A DNA stretch of 64,000 nucleotides from CALDTK01 sp045110575 (GCA_045110575.1 JBGCGF010000056.1:62001-126000), one strand, 5' to 3'; positions 43,516 through 52,405 are shown, numbered from the stretch's first letter. The notes: generated by a model not told the origin, from the letters alone. Translations and numbers: made by a program.

Positions 43516-44382
43516 CTAGAGTCCGATGTCCTTGAGCAAACGCCCTAGGTAAACTTCAGCTCCTTGCTTGTTGAGGTGCTGGTAATCACCGAAGTTCTGG
43601 TCGCCAGTGACACTCTTCGAGTAATCGAGCACCTGAATGCCGGTTTCCTTCTGGACGTCCAAGGCTAGACTATCCAAGTTCATGATCGTCTTTTGAAATG
43701 CAGGATAATACGGGTTGATTACAAAGTGGACCTCTGTTCCAGCATCTTGAAATTCTTTCACGACTTCCCCAAACGCTCGGACACGATCGAGGGTGTAGTT
43801 GTTTCGGTAAGGCTCCAGGTTAGCAGAAGCTTCAACGACTTGCTTTGAAATCTGACGATCCAGTAGCCAGTCTTCGTCCGACGTGCTGAGGTAGTAGAAC
43901 ATGCGCTGCGCCACTTCGCCACCGTAGCGGGAAAGGTGAGCGACTTTAGTTCCCCAGTAGATAGAAGAATCTGTTTCTTTTAGAAGACTGTCTAAGCGAT
44001 CTGAATACTGCGCGTAGACACGGAAGTCCCTGACGAGCTCTTCATTGTCACGATCAAGAAAGGTAGCATCAACGACGAGCTTCTCAGGAGCACCGTAAGC
44101 GTCCATATAATCACGTAGCAGAACGCCTCCAATATCAGCAGGCATTGCGTTGTAGCTTAAATTCAGTGTCGTCTTGCCAGTCGCCTGTTCTATGTACGGC
44201 TGGAAGAAGTTCAGTCCGCGACTGTTGCCTAAAAAAACAATATCTGCCTTGCCTTCACCTGCATATAATCGTGAGTAACGAAACTCAGATTTATCGACGG
44301 CATTGGTAAGTAGGTGTGCCATGAGGCGATCACCAACAAAGGTCACAATTAGGACCAACGGTATCCACATCCATTTCTTCAT
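43516..44382 (-). CDS. membrane-anchored SGNH-hydrolase-like protein, partner of MBOAT
   Basis: From MKKWMWIPLVLIVTFVGD this is a 288-residue protein with one N-terminal membrane anchor. The SGNH block I is modified to IVFLGNSRGLNFF. Block V is DYQHLNKQGAEVYLG (DxxH). VVDATFLDRDNEE lies in between. It resembles the periplasmic partners of MBOAT acyltransferases (AlgJ/DltD-like role) that move acetyl groups to exported polysaccharides. It starts 4 bp past the stop codon of the MBOAT gene, so the two are one unit. An upstream in-frame start at 44430 lies inside the MBOAT gene and is less likely. Confidence 0.8.
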   Translation of the reverse strand: MKKWMWIPLVLIVTFVGDRLMAHLLTNAVDKSEFRYSRLYAGEGKADIVFLGNSRGLNFFQPYIEQATGKTTLNLSYNAMPADIGGVLLRDYMDAYGAPEKLVVDATFLDRDNEELVRDFRVYAQYSDRLDSLLKETDSSIYWGTKVAHLSRYGGEVAQRMFYYLSTSDEDWLLDRQISKQVVEASANLEPYRNNYTLDRVRAFGEVVKEFQDAGTEVHFVINPYYPAFQKTIMNLDSLALDVQKETGIQVLDYSKSVTGDQNFGDYQHLNKQGAEVYLGRLLKDIGL

Positions 44383-44386
44383 AGCG

Positions 44387-45838
44387 CTAGAATTGGAAGT
44401 AAATGAAAGCTGAAGCCGAGAACACGCCAAACAGCGCGATCAACCACAACAGTGAAGCAAAACTTGCGATACGGAAGGCAGGACGCTCATCGACCATTCG
44501 CCACATCGGCATCTTCTCGTCAAGGAGCTCTACAAATAGCAACATGCCAATCAATAGGATGCCTTTCAAGACGATGAACTTATTGATCACCGCTCCAAAA
44601 CTCCAGCCTTCGCCAGAGAAGATTCCACCGATCACACCATGTGCAGTTGGAATCTGATCAGCCATTGGAATATTTGGGGCTCCAGCTCGGAAGTAGACCC
44701 ACGCAAAACAAGTGAGAAAGTAGACGATACCAACGTTCAATACAACTCGAATGAACTTAGGCGTGCGAACGGCGTCTAGCACCTTCGTCCAATAAGGTCC
44801 GAGGATCTTACCGAGTACCTGATAGGAGCCGTGCAGGAATCCCCACAGCACAAACACCCAAGCCGCTCCGTGCCATAGGCCACCAAGCAACATCGTAATC
44901 ATGAGGTTGCGCCACGTAAAGAGCTTCCCTCCTCGTGATCCTCCCAATGGGATGTACAGGTAATCTCTCAACCAACCGGAAAGAGAGATGTGCCAGCGCT
45001 GCCAAAACTCTGAGAAGTTCTGAGAGAAGTAAGGCTTGTTGAAGTTCTTTGGAAAGTCGAATCCCATGATTCGAGCCAAACCGATGGCGATGTCAGAGTA
45101 ACCGGAGAAGTCGCAGTAGATCTGAAAACTGTAGAAGACGACTCCAATTGCGAGGTGTAAACCTCCAAATTTGCCTGGATCTGCAAAGCACTGATCAACG
45201 AAAGGCGCTATGCTATCTGCAATTGCGACCTTCTTGAAAAAGCCCCAAAGTATCTGACCGAGACCGACTTGAAGTCGCGTCCAATCGAATTCTCTATCCT
45301 TTGCAAATTGCGGCAAGAAGTCGCTTGCGCGAACGATCGGACCAGCAACAAGCTGCGGGAAGAACGAAATAAAGGTGGCAAAACGCAACAGGTTCCGTTC
45401 GACTGGTATCTGTTTGCGGTACACATCGATGGAGTAACTCATCGACTGGAAGGTGTAAAATGAGATACCTACTGGCAGGATGATACTTAACGTACCCAGT
45501 GAGCCGTCATAGCCCATTCCTTGCAGTCCGGCAGTTGCCGATTCGATGAAAAAGTTGAAGTACTTGAAGAACGCTAGAAAGCCCAAATTGGCAAACAAAC
45601 TCAGCTGCAGCAGACGTTTGCGTCGCACTGGTTCTTCTTCATCCTCAAGGCTGAGCCCGAGGTAATAGTCGATAAGCGTACTGGTGACGATAAGTCCCAG
45701 AAAGCGCCAATCCCATGCTCCATAAAAGACATAGCTCGCAATTAAGCACAGCCATAGCCTCGCCTTCCCGCGGAGGGCGAAGTACAACGGAAAGAAAACC
45801 GCCGAAAAAATGAAGAAATTGAGGGAGTTAAAGACCAT
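44387..45838 (-). CDS. MBOAT-family O-acyltransferase (AlgI-like)
   Basis: Polytopic membrane protein of 483 residues that transfers acyl groups from the cytoplasm for polysaccharide O-acetylation. Motifs are FNSLNFFIFSAVFFPLYF at the N-terminus, LPVGISFYTFQSMSYSIDVY, FVAGP-like FFPQLVAGPIVRASDFLP, FQIYCDFSGYSDIAIG and FWQRWHISLSGWLRDYLYIP. The active-site histidine is in LLGGLWHGAAWVF. Together with the SGNH-like gene just downstream and the glycosyltransferases upstream it belongs to an exopolysaccharide locus. Confidence 0.94.
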   Translation of the reverse strand: MVFNSLNFFIFSAVFFPLYFALRGKARLWLCLIASYVFYGAWDWRFLGLIVTSTLIDYYLGLSLEDEEEPVRRKRLLQLSLFANLGFLAFFKYFNFFIESATAGLQGMGYDGSLGTLSIILPVGISFYTFQSMSYSIDVYRKQIPVERNLLRFATFISFFPQLVAGPIVRASDFLPQFAKDREFDWTRLQVGLGQILWGFFKKVAIADSIAPFVDQCFADPGKFGGLHLAIGVVFYSFQIYCDFSGYSDIAIGLARIMGFDFPKNFNKPYFSQNFSEFWQRWHISLSGWLRDYLYIPLGGSRGGKLFTWRNLMITMLLGGLWHGAAWVFVLWGFLHGSYQVLGKILGPYWTKVLDAVRTPKFIRVVLNVGIVYFLTCFAWVYFRAGAPNIPMADQIPTAHGVIGGIFSGEGWSFGAVINKFIVLKGILLIGMLLFVELLDEKMPMWRMVDERPAFRIASFASLLWLIALFGVFSASAFIYFQF

Positions 45839-45899
45839 AATGTGTCAGTAGAACTCTTTCTTATCCAAAAGTCGTACCGCGTGCAATGTAGTCTGACTA

Positions 45900-46607
45900 T
45901 CAATGCATGACTACCCTATTTAGGTAATGGTCAAATTCTTGATTCCACACCTTATATCCCTCTCCTCTTAGGTGTACACCATCGTCTGTTAGGCCTTTCG
46001 GCAAAACCCCTGAATGGGTTCCCAAGGCTGCAGCGAGGTCTATTACAGGCTGTCCCTTTTCCTTTAGGGAAAGGATCAGAGCATTGACTAGATCAATGTC
46101 ATCGGGCTCAATTCCTGTCCAGCGAACCTCATTGTTCACCCCAGGAAGCGTGCAGTAAACAACTTGTGCGTCAAGCTGGTCCATCTGCGCGACCATGCCT
46201 TTGTAAAAGCTGATGACCTTTTCAGGTTCATGAAAAAGCAAATCGTTGGTTCCTATTTGCACAAAGATGACGCTGGCTGCAGAGAGGTCTAAGGTTTTGG
46301 CGAAAGCACACAAACCTTCAATTCCTTCTCCAGGAATACCTCTATTCGCTACAGAAATATTGGGCAACCATTCATGCCACTCTCCAAAAGCAACATGACT
46401 GTCGCCTAAGAAAACGACGGCGCCGGTATCAATTGGAAGTAACTCGAGTTGGCTTAAGCGCTGAGTATAGGTAGGCCACGCTTCAATGGTGTGCAGGCGA
46501 TGAGCCGTATATCTCCATCCGCCGAGTTTCTGCACCGCAACAGAGGCGGCCAATAAGCCTAAAGCGATAATGGCCAAGGCGAGGTAGAAGCGGATCTTAT
46601 ACGTCAT
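45900..46607 (-). CDS. GDSL/SGNH hydrolase
   Basis: A 235-residue SGNH hydrolase with an N-terminal membrane anchor (about 5-25). Block I is VVFLGDSHVAFGEW (Ser nucleophile), block II/III VANRGIPGEG and IFVQIGTNDLLF (GxND), and block V LTDDGVHLRGEGY (DxxH). All catalytic residues are present. Likely an extracytoplasmic esterase or acetyltransferase acting on the locus's polysaccharide. It lies between the GT2 gene and the MBOAT pair, on the same strand. Confidence 0.88.
   Translation of the reverse strand: MTYKIRFYLALAIIALGLLAASVAVQKLGGWRYTAHRLHTIEAWPTYTQRLSQLELLPIDTGAVVFLGDSHVAFGEWHEWLPNISVANRGIPGEGIEGLCAFAKTLDLSAASVIFVQIGTNDLLFHEPEKVISFYKGMVAQMDQLDAQVVYCTLPGVNNEVRWTGIEPDDIDLVNALILSLKEKGQPVIDLAAALGTHSGVLPKGLTDDGVHLRGEGYKVWNQEFDHYLNRVVMH
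46294..46307 (+). repeat. GTTTTGGCGAAAGC motif, exact copy 6
   Basis: Exact copy antisense to the SGNH gene, whose coding strand reads AFAKT. A GTTTTGCCGAAAGG variant lies nearby at 45994-46007. Confidence 0.9.
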
Positions 46608-46636
46608 CGGCCCTAAAATGCGAAGTGATGGCTCTT

Positions 46637-47878
46637 CTAAGAGTTGCCCATGATCTCGTCAATACTCACGTTGACCTTGTGCTCTGTATGCTTGAAGTTC
46701 TTGTCCGGGTTGCCTATACGAAGCAATGCGGTGAATTGGCGTGCGGCGAAGAGCGGGACACCGTATAGGTTAGCCCAAAGCGCCTGTGGTGCCTTACTTA
46801 GGTAAAGCGTCCAGATGATATTAGCTGCAAAGAGCCACAACGAAGCCAAGGTTATTCCTCCAAAAATTGAAAGTGAGCTTACGCCAAAACCAAAACCAAG
46901 TGCCATGCAAAGCACTCCGATCAAGCCACTGAATCCGATATGAATGAACAGTGGCGGAGAGATGGTTACAAGTCCGAAAAACAACTGATTCCAGCTGAAA
47001 TTCGTAATTCCTCGGCGAAGGATACCCAATGAGTTTGGGATGTTTTGGAAATAGCTGTATAGCCAGCGACTACGTTGCGTTTCTACAGCGTCGCCGTCAG
47101 ATACTTTCTCATCAAAGATGATTGCGTTCCAAGCGTATGCGATGTCGTGGTTCTCGCGGAGAAGGAAGTTTTGGAGGATCTTGTCCTCTTGAAGCATCTT
47201 CTTCCACTTCTCTTTGCCGGCGGTGATGTCCGGTCCGTTGAGATAAGCCCAGTAAAGTTCGCGCTCCACGGCCATGCCCGATCCTGAGATCACAGCACTT
47301 GAACCTACGCGGTAAGCCCCGTAGCGCTCGATGTAATTTTTGTAGAACTCGCCTACTGCATCAGCTGCAGCGATTGGAGAATCAATGTTCTTAGCCGTGC
47401 GCTGACCTTGAATTGCTTTATGGCCTGCGTTTGCGTAGTGGTTAAGCTCTTCGAGGAACTTAGGATGAGCGAGGTTGTCAGCATCACAAACAACTACGTA
47501 ATCGTGTGCTCGCTTAAAGCTTTCCATTGCGTGAATAAGCGACTTTGCCTTCAGGTTAAGAGCTGGAGCTGGACGAAGGATTACAACACGATCATTGCCT
47601 GGGTAACTAAAATCTACAGACTCACAGTTATCTGCAACGAGATAAACGACAAACTTCTCGTGCGTTTGGCGCAAAAGACTATCGATGAGTGGTTGCGTAA
47701 TGTTAGCGTTGCGGTATGCGGTGATGATTACACCGAAATCGAACTTTTTATGCGGTCCGAGAGCAACTGTTTTTTCTTTTCCTCTAAGCGCTGTTGCGAG
47801 CGTAGTGAGAAAAGGAAGCACCAGAAAGAAGGTGCAGAACGCCGCAAGGGCGATCAGTGTGTAAGTAAGCGCTGCCAT
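46637..47878 (-). CDS. membrane glycosyltransferase, family 2
   Basis: A 413-residue GT2 enzyme with an N-terminal membrane helix and three or more C-terminal helices. The GT-A domain has FGVIITAYRNANITQPLID, the DxD-like segment VVCDADNLAHPKFLEEL, SGSGMAVERELYWAY, and the acceptor-site EDKILQNFLL followed by the QRSRWLYSY form of QxxRW. The (Q/R)xxRW and membrane helices suggest a processive polysaccharide synthase type. It carries GTTTTGGCGTAAGC at 46877. Part of the exopolysaccharide cluster. Confidence 0.88.
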   Translation of the reverse strand: MAALTYTLIALAAFCTFFLVLPFLTTLATALRGKEKTVALGPHKKFDFGVIITAYRNANITQPLIDSLLRQTHEKFVVYLVADNCESVDFSYPGNDRVVILRPAPALNLKAKSLIHAMESFKRAHDYVVVCDADNLAHPKFLEELNHYANAGHKAIQGQRTAKNIDSPIAAADAVGEFYKNYIERYGAYRVGSSAVISGSGMAVERELYWAYLNGPDITAGKEKWKKMLQEDKILQNFLLRENHDIAYAWNAIIFDEKVSDGDAVETQRSRWLYSYFQNIPNSLGILRRGITNFSWNQLFFGLVTISPPLFIHIGFSGLIGVLCMALGFGFGVSSLSIFGGITLASLWLFAANIIWTLYLSKAPQALWANLYGVPLFAARQFTALLRIGNPDKNFKHTEHKVNVSIDEIMGNS

Positions 47879-47935
47879 GTCTGTGTGTGTCTGTGTGTTC
47901 TGTTTGCGCGGCTGCTGTTGTTTCAGTCGCTCACT

Positions 47936-48907
47936 CTACGCCTTTGCGGCGGTGAGTATAGGTTTTGGGGGGCTAGCCTTTCTGACTGGAAGATGCTCAG
48001 TTTCGGTTGAGATACTGGGCTGTTCCGTGTAAGCGCGCAAAAGTGCTTTTGCGTGTTGCTTACGGTCTGCAAGTAAGTGGCGAACTCCGTGCAGCGGTAG
48101 TACAGAAATCAGGTAAAAACACTTAAATATAAAACTTTGTACGCTTGTTTTATTGCGTCTCATGTAGAGAATGCGAGATCTATTGATCCAATAGATTTTA
48201 AAAGCGGAGTCTTCTCCAGTACTTACACTCTCTCGGTGCCAGATTGCTCGGTCACCATCTAGGGCAATTTCGAACCCTGCATTACGAATTCGATCACACC
48301 AATCGAGTTCTTCGTAGTAGAGGAAGTATCCCTCCTCCATGAGGCCTGTCTTAAGGAGTGCCTCTCGGCTCACGAGCATTGCTGCTCCGTGTGCGAATGG
48401 AATTGAGTTAAGGCCTTTGGGCTGACTTCCAGCTACCTCACCTCGATGTAAAGTCTCATTTCTTCCGGTTAGCGATGTAACAGCTGTTGCACCTGCGTAC
48501 TGGATTGTTGGATTAGGTCCGTGCTGCGGATAGTCATAAATGACTGGGCTAAGCGCTCCGAGCTTTGGGTTTTGGCGAAAGCGATCTAGAAGGCCTTCCA
48601 AAACTCCTGGATCTATAAGAGCATCGTTGTTGAGGAGGAAAATATAATCCGCCTCCGTTTTACGAATGGCGAGGTTATTCCCGCCAGCGAAGCCTAGATT
48701 TTTCTCTGAGCGGATGGTACGCACCCAAGGAAACTGTCCTGAAAGTTCTACTGAACCATCGACAGTACTGGCGTTGTCTACAACCCATGCTTCACACCAT
48801 GTATGCAAGCCAGCGGTTTGTAGGCTTTCGAGCATTTCGGCTGTGAGAGGAGTTTGATTGTAGTTGACCGAGATGATAGCTACACTCGGTAAACTAGACA
48901 TTGGCAT
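47936..48907 (-). CDS. glycosyltransferase, family 2 (rhamnosyltransferase-like)
   Basis: A 323-residue GT2 enzyme. VAIISVNYNQTPLTAEMLESL opens the domain, AWVVDNASTVDG and NLGFAGGNNLAIRK follow, and the metal-binding YIFLLNNDALIDP. GAAMLVSREALLKTG and YYEELDWCDRIRNAG complete the pattern of WcaA/rhamnosyltransferase-type enzymes. Its start overlaps the end of the upstream sugar-transferase gene by 14 bp, so they are coupled. Sugar specificity unknown. Confidence 0.9.
   Translation of the reverse strand: MPMSSLPSVAIISVNYNQTPLTAEMLESLQTAGLHTWCEAWVVDNASTVDGSVELSGQFPWVRTIRSEKNLGFAGGNNLAIRKTEADYIFLLNNDALIDPGVLEGLLDRFRQNPKLGALSPVIYDYPQHGPNPTIQYAGATAVTSLTGRNETLHRGEVAGSQPKGLNSIPFAHGAAMLVSREALLKTGLMEEGYFLYYEELDWCDRIRNAGFEIALDGDRAIWHRESVSTGEDSAFKIYWINRSRILYMRRNKTSVQSFIFKCFYLISVLPLHGVRHLLADRKQHAKALLRAYTEQPSISTETEHLPVRKASPPKPILTAAKA
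48569..48582 (+). repeat. GTTTTGGCGAAAGC motif, exact copy 7
   Basis: Exact copy antisense to the rhamnosyltransferase-like gene, whose coding strand reads RFRQN. Confidence 0.9.
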
Positions 48908-49958
48908 CTTGTTTCATTGCACCGAAGGTCTTGAAGAGGATCTTCAAATCCATCATTGGGCTGTAATCGCGGGCATACTCGATATCGAGAGCCATGCGGC
49001 TATCTGTATCCATGGTGTCTTTGCCACGACCAGAGGTTTGCCACTTTCCAGTGATTCCAGCTGGTGCGAGGAACCGTTCACTCCACTCTTCAGAAGTCAG
49101 CGTTTCTGCTTCACCTAAAGGAAGAGGGCGATTTCCTACAATACTCATGTCTCCTTTAAGGACATTGATGAGCTGTGGTAATTCGTCGAGTGATGTGTTT
49201 CTAATGAATCGACCAATTTTGGTAACTCGTGGATCATTCTTCATTTTAAAGAACGCTCCATCTGCACCGTATTGGTTGTTTGCGCGCAAGCTTTCTACAA
49301 GCTTGTCGGCATCAGGAACCATTGATCGAAATTTGAGAAATCCAAATTCGTTGTATCCAGTTCCGATACGTTTGCTTGTGTAAAAGACAGGACCTTTCGA
49401 GCTTAACTTTATAGCGATTGCGATAAAGAGCATAGGTAAAGCCCAAAAAGCGAGTGCTCCAAGTGAAAAGGCAATGTCGAAGATGCGCTTTCCTCTAGGG
49501 ATTGCGTACCTGTCTTCGACTACTGGAACCTCACCAGATTCCTTGAGCATCTCTTTGAATGCCAGGATATCATTTATTCGAGTGCGCAGTACTTCCCAGC
49601 TAACTGGAGCAATGAAACAGTCGTCAACGCCATTGGCGAGGACCTCGGTAGATGGTTGATCGCCTGTGCGATCTATGCCTATAATAGGCGTGTTACGATA
49701 ACCAGCATCGCGACGAATGTTGTGAACGAAGAGGTAGTCTTCGCGCATCAATGTTTGGACATCACAAACAATTGCCTGAATAGTTAGCTCCTCATTACCC
49801 TTTTCTTGTAGGTAACGATAAGCGCTATAAGTGGACTCGAACGGCTGAACGTCATAGACCTCTGAGGCATCAAAATCGTAGAGGGCATCGTCATAACGTC
49901 CTGCTATGCCGATAACTACAACTTCTGCTTGTGCGGAAAGCACTTCGTGAAGATTCAT
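48894..49958 (-). CDS. polyprenyl-phosphate sugar-phosphate transferase with N-terminal pseudo-receiver
   Basis: Initiating enzyme of exopolysaccharide synthesis, 354 residues. The C-terminal half (about 154-354) is a bacterial sugar transferase: RGKRIFDIAFSLGALAFW membrane hairpin, GFLKFRSMVPDADKL, NTSLDELPQLINVLKGDMS, IVGNRPLP. The first 135 residues look like a response-regulator receiver: AIVCDVQTL has Asp 66 at the phosphorylation site, TPIIGIDRTG the fourth strand, and GVDDCFIAPVSW the last loop, where the conserved Lys is Ala 117. It is therefore a degenerate receiver fused to the transferase. A stand-alone response regulator gene lies 107 bp upstream on the same strand. Confidence 0.87.
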   Translation of the reverse strand: MNLHEVLSAQAEVVVIGIAGRYDDALYDFDASEVYDVQPFESTYSAYRYLQEKGNEELTIQAIVCDVQTLMREDYLFVHNIRRDAGYRNTPIIGIDRTGDQPSTEVLANGVDDCFIAPVSWEVLRTRINDILAFKEMLKESGEVPVVEDRYAIPRGKRIFDIAFSLGALAFWALPMLFIAIAIKLSSKGPVFYTSKRIGTGYNEFGFLKFRSMVPDADKLVESLRANNQYGADGAFFKMKNDPRVTKIGRFIRNTSLDELPQLINVLKGDMSIVGNRPLPLGEAETLTSEEWSERFLAPAGITGKWQTSGRGKDTMDTDSRMALDIEYARDYSPMMDLKILFKTFGAMKQDANV

Positions 49959-50019
49959 ACTCCGATTACTTCAGGGGGCGTGTTTGTAAGGTAATTAAGT
50001 TTGGTGAGACTGTCCTGAA

Positions 50020-50028
50020 GGGGGGGGG
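50020..50028 (+). repeat. G9 homopolymer
   Basis: Nine consecutive G residues lie between the response regulator and the sugar-transferase genes, about 60 bp before the transferase start. A slippage-prone tract in a leader region. Confidence 0.8.
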
Positions 50029-50065
50029 AGAGGTAGCAGAATGCGGGTAGAGACCCGGTCCATTC

Positions 50066-50494
50066 TTATGCAGCCATCAAATCACTCTTCGAGTGACCTA
50101 CTGCAGCATTAATTGCACCAAGTAGTGCTTCGGGTTGGTAAGGCTTCGGAAAAACCTCCAAAACGCCGAAATCAGCACAACGGGCTTTAATTTCTTGAGT
50201 TAGGCTAGATGTTAAGCCGACTACAGGGATAGTAGCAAACATTCCGCTTGAGCGGATATTGCGCAGGAATTGTAATCCACTGAGACGTGGCATCTGCATA
50301 TCCAAGAGAATTGCTTCTGTTTGGTTGCCTTCTTGCAACCAACGTAAGGCGTCAAAACCGTTTGATACGGCTGTTACGCGGTACCAACGAGAGAGCCAAG
50401 AGAGTAAAAATCTTCTAAATATTGTATGATCCTCCACTACGAGGATGTGTGGTTTTTGTAGTTGTGTGTTCATTTTGGATTGTTCATGGGTCAA
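50066..50494 (-). CDS. single-domain response regulator (CheY-like)
   Basis: A 142-residue receiver with no output domain. Acidic pair in VVEDHTIF (Glu 21, Asp 22), phosphoacceptor Asp 65 in AILLDMQMP, Thr 95 in VVGLTSS, and Lys 117 in VFPKPYQ, so all catalytic positions are intact. An in-frame ATG at 50473 is an alternative start. No histidine kinase is in the window. Its position directly upstream of the pseudo-receiver transferase suggests it controls exopolysaccharide synthesis. Confidence 0.9.
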   Translation of the reverse strand: MTHEQSKMNTQLQKPHILVVEDHTIFRRFLLSWLSRWYRVTAVSNGFDALRWLQEGNQTEAILLDMQMPRLSGLQFLRNIRSSGMFATIPVVGLTSSLTQEIKARCADFGVLEVFPKPYQPEALLGAINAAVGHSKSDLMAA

Positions 50495-50973
50495 ATGTCT
50501 CGCTCTAAATTTCTCAAAGCGTAAACGGTTTCACTACTGGCGGGGTGTGTTGGGATTGTGACGTCAAAAGTACGACCTAGTCACACTGCGGGCTGACGAA
50601 TGCCGATCCCCAGAAACAGGTATTTATACTCTACTAAGGCAACAAACCTAGCCATAACCCTCTGAAAGCCAATAGATCTACACTGATAAATTCCCACCAT
50701 ACCCTAAACAAGGGAGGAGCTTAACTCTTTTGAATTTATCGTATTTACAGTACTGGAATTTTAGCCATATCTACTTTCCAGATAGATGAGCATGAAGAAG
50801 GTCGAATTCTGAATATTCAATTCTGTGCAAGCCGCATTCGACCACGAATTATAGGGTTTAATAATATTAGGATTTATGTTGATTAGTACTAGGTTCGCGA
50901 AAGAGTGGCGAAGTCTTTGCCCAATAAGTTTTTAACACGCAGCTCAGCGACTACCCAAAGACCCACAAAACAT
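50495..50973. other. divergent intergenic region, 479 bp
   Basis: Separates the response regulator from the plus-strand GT2 gene. The part from 50640 to 50904 is A+T-rich and should hold both promoters. I see no gene, hairpin terminator or clear TAnnTTTG box that I could place with confidence. A GTG at 50905 in frame with the GT2 gene gives a longer possible start. Confidence 0.5.
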
Positions 50974-52182
50974 ATGTTCTCATCCTGGTTAGCCCTATGC
51001 TTTTGGCTCAGTTGCTTTATCGTTTTCTATAGCTACTTCGGTTATGGAATCCACATGTGGGTACTACGGCTTCTCTTCCCTTGGGCAAAGAAGAATCAAG
51101 CGCCTTCCTTGCATACCGATGAGCAATGTCCTGAAGTGGCACTGCTCATTGCCGCTTGGAATGAAGAAGACTTCATTCGGGAAAAATTGGCGGACACCAA
51201 AAAGCTTGATTACCCAGCGGGTAAGTTGACCGTCTACATCATCACTGATGGCTCGACAGATGCTACAGCTGATATCGCTCGTAATTACGACCTCGGAAAT
51301 CTCATTCAACTAGAAGTACATCATAAAGATGGACGAAGCGGAAAGCAGGCAGCGATTGAGCGCGTTCTGCCACAGGTTACCGCACCGATCGTAGTCTTTA
51401 CAGATGCAAATACCTACCTGAATCCAATGGCGATTCGCAATATCGTACGTCATTATAAGGATGACGCTATCGCTGCTGTTGCAGGAGAGAAGCGCATCAT
51501 GAGGAAGGAAACGGATGCTGCAGCCGGAGCTGGCGAAGGTTTGTACTGGCGATTTGAATCAACGTTAAAGCGCTGGGACAGTGAGTTCCATACCGTAGTT
51601 GGTGCAGCTGGCGAGCTATTTAGCGTTCGCAGAAAGCTTATCCCTGAAGTCCCTGCAGGTACACTTGTCGAGGATTTCTACATGACCATGAAGCTTTGCG
51701 AAGCCGGTTACCGTGTTGCTTATGCCCCAGATGCATTTGCCGAGGAAACCTCCAGTGCAAACGTCAAGGAAGAAATGAAAAGGAAGGTCCGCATTGCAGC
51801 AGGTGGATTACAGGCCGCGAACATGCTTAAGCCACTTCTTAATCCGTTCAAGGATTGGAAACTAACCTTTCAATATGTTGGACACCGCTTATTGCGATGG
51901 ACCGTCGGACCTGCTTTGATTCCTGTCATCCTCGTCTTGAACATCTTGCTGCATTTCAGCCTAGGTGGCCTCTATTCTTGGATACTCCTCGCGCAGGTTC
52001 TATTCTATGTAGCCGCCTTCTTTGGCTACCTCTTTGAGCGCAAGGAGATTCGCCTGAAGGTCTTATTTGTGCCTATGTATTTCACCATGATGAATATCGC
52101 GGTATATCGAGGCTTACTTCGGTTGTTTAACAACAAGCAGTCTGTAAATTGGGAGAAAGCTGCGCGTGCTCCTGTGAAATAA
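50974..52182 (+). CDS. cellulose-synthase-like glycosyltransferase, family 2
   Basis: Membrane GT2 enzyme of 402 residues from ATG 50974 (MFSSWLALCFWLSCFIVFY, first membrane helix). The catalytic domain has EVALLIAAWNEEDFIREKL, VYIITDGSTDATADIA, the DxD-type VFTDANTYLNP, GAAGELFSVRRKL, and LVEDFYMTMKLCEAGYRV with the catalytic ED. KVRIAAGGLQ stands where QxxRW is expected. Three helices follow. Likely extends or exports the locus polysaccharide. A GTG at 50905 would add 23 residues. Confidence 0.88.
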   Translation: MFSSWLALCFWLSCFIVFYSYFGYGIHMWVLRLLFPWAKKNQAPSLHTDEQCPEVALLIAAWNEEDFIREKLADTKKLDYPAGKLTVYIITDGSTDATADIARNYDLGNLIQLEVHHKDGRSGKQAAIERVLPQVTAPIVVFTDANTYLNPMAIRNIVRHYKDDAIAAVAGEKRIMRKETDAAAGAGEGLYWRFESTLKRWDSEFHTVVGAAGELFSVRRKLIPEVPAGTLVEDFYMTMKLCEAGYRVAYAPDAFAEETSSANVKEEMKRKVRIAAGGLQAANMLKPLLNPFKDWKLTFQYVGHRLLRWTVGPALIPVILVLNILLHFSLGGLYSWILLAQVLFYVAAFFGYLFERKEIRLKVLFVPMYFTMMNIAVYRGLLRLFNNKQSVNWEKAARAPVK

Positions 52183-52192
52183 GACACTTTTT

Positions 52193-52293
52193 GGCCTACG
52201 GCGCCTTTTGGGCCTGCGGCGCTTTGCTAGGCAGGAAGTTGTCAAAGCCTGCGGCGCTTGCTCAACACTAGGTTGTTTTTGCCTGCGGCGCTT
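52193..52293. repeat. GCCTGCGGCGCTT repeat cluster, second locus
   Basis: One GCCTACGGCGC and three GCCTGCGGCGCTT copies (52194, 52212, 52247, 52281) follow the GT2 stop codon, as in the cluster at 22682-22785, with unrelated spacers. Confidence 0.8.
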
Positions 52294-52348
52294 TACTAAT
52301 GCGTTGCTTTGATACTTAGAAAGTTGTCCAAGCAAACCTCAAACGAAA

Positions 52349-52382
52349 ACGGCCCGACTCCTTTTCAGGAATCGGGCCGTTG
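52349..52382. terminator. terminator between convergent genes
   Basis: AACGGCCCGACTCC pairs with GGAATCGGGCCGTT with one bulge. On the plus strand it is followed by GATGATTTT and on the minus strand by TTCGTTTG. Confidence 0.85.
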
Positions 52383-52385
52383 ATG

Positions 52386-52405
52386 ATTTTGGCGAAAGCT
52401 AAAAC
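52386..52405. repeat. intergenic copy of the 14-mer motif inside a mini-hairpin
   Basis: ATTTTGGCGAAAGCTAAAAC: the TTTTGGC and GCTAAAA arms close a GAAA tetraloop. One mismatch to the consensus at position 1. It sits between the terminator and the stop codon of the SprB-repeat gene. Confidence 0.85.

Noticed and set aside
47408..48010. 200-codon plus-strand frame opposite the GT2 genes
   Set aside because: Composition is unlike a real protein and it covers the start of one glycosyltransferase and the end of another, both well supported.
49959..50065. Small gene between the response regulator and the transferase
   Set aside because: No frame of useful length; only the G9 tract is notable.
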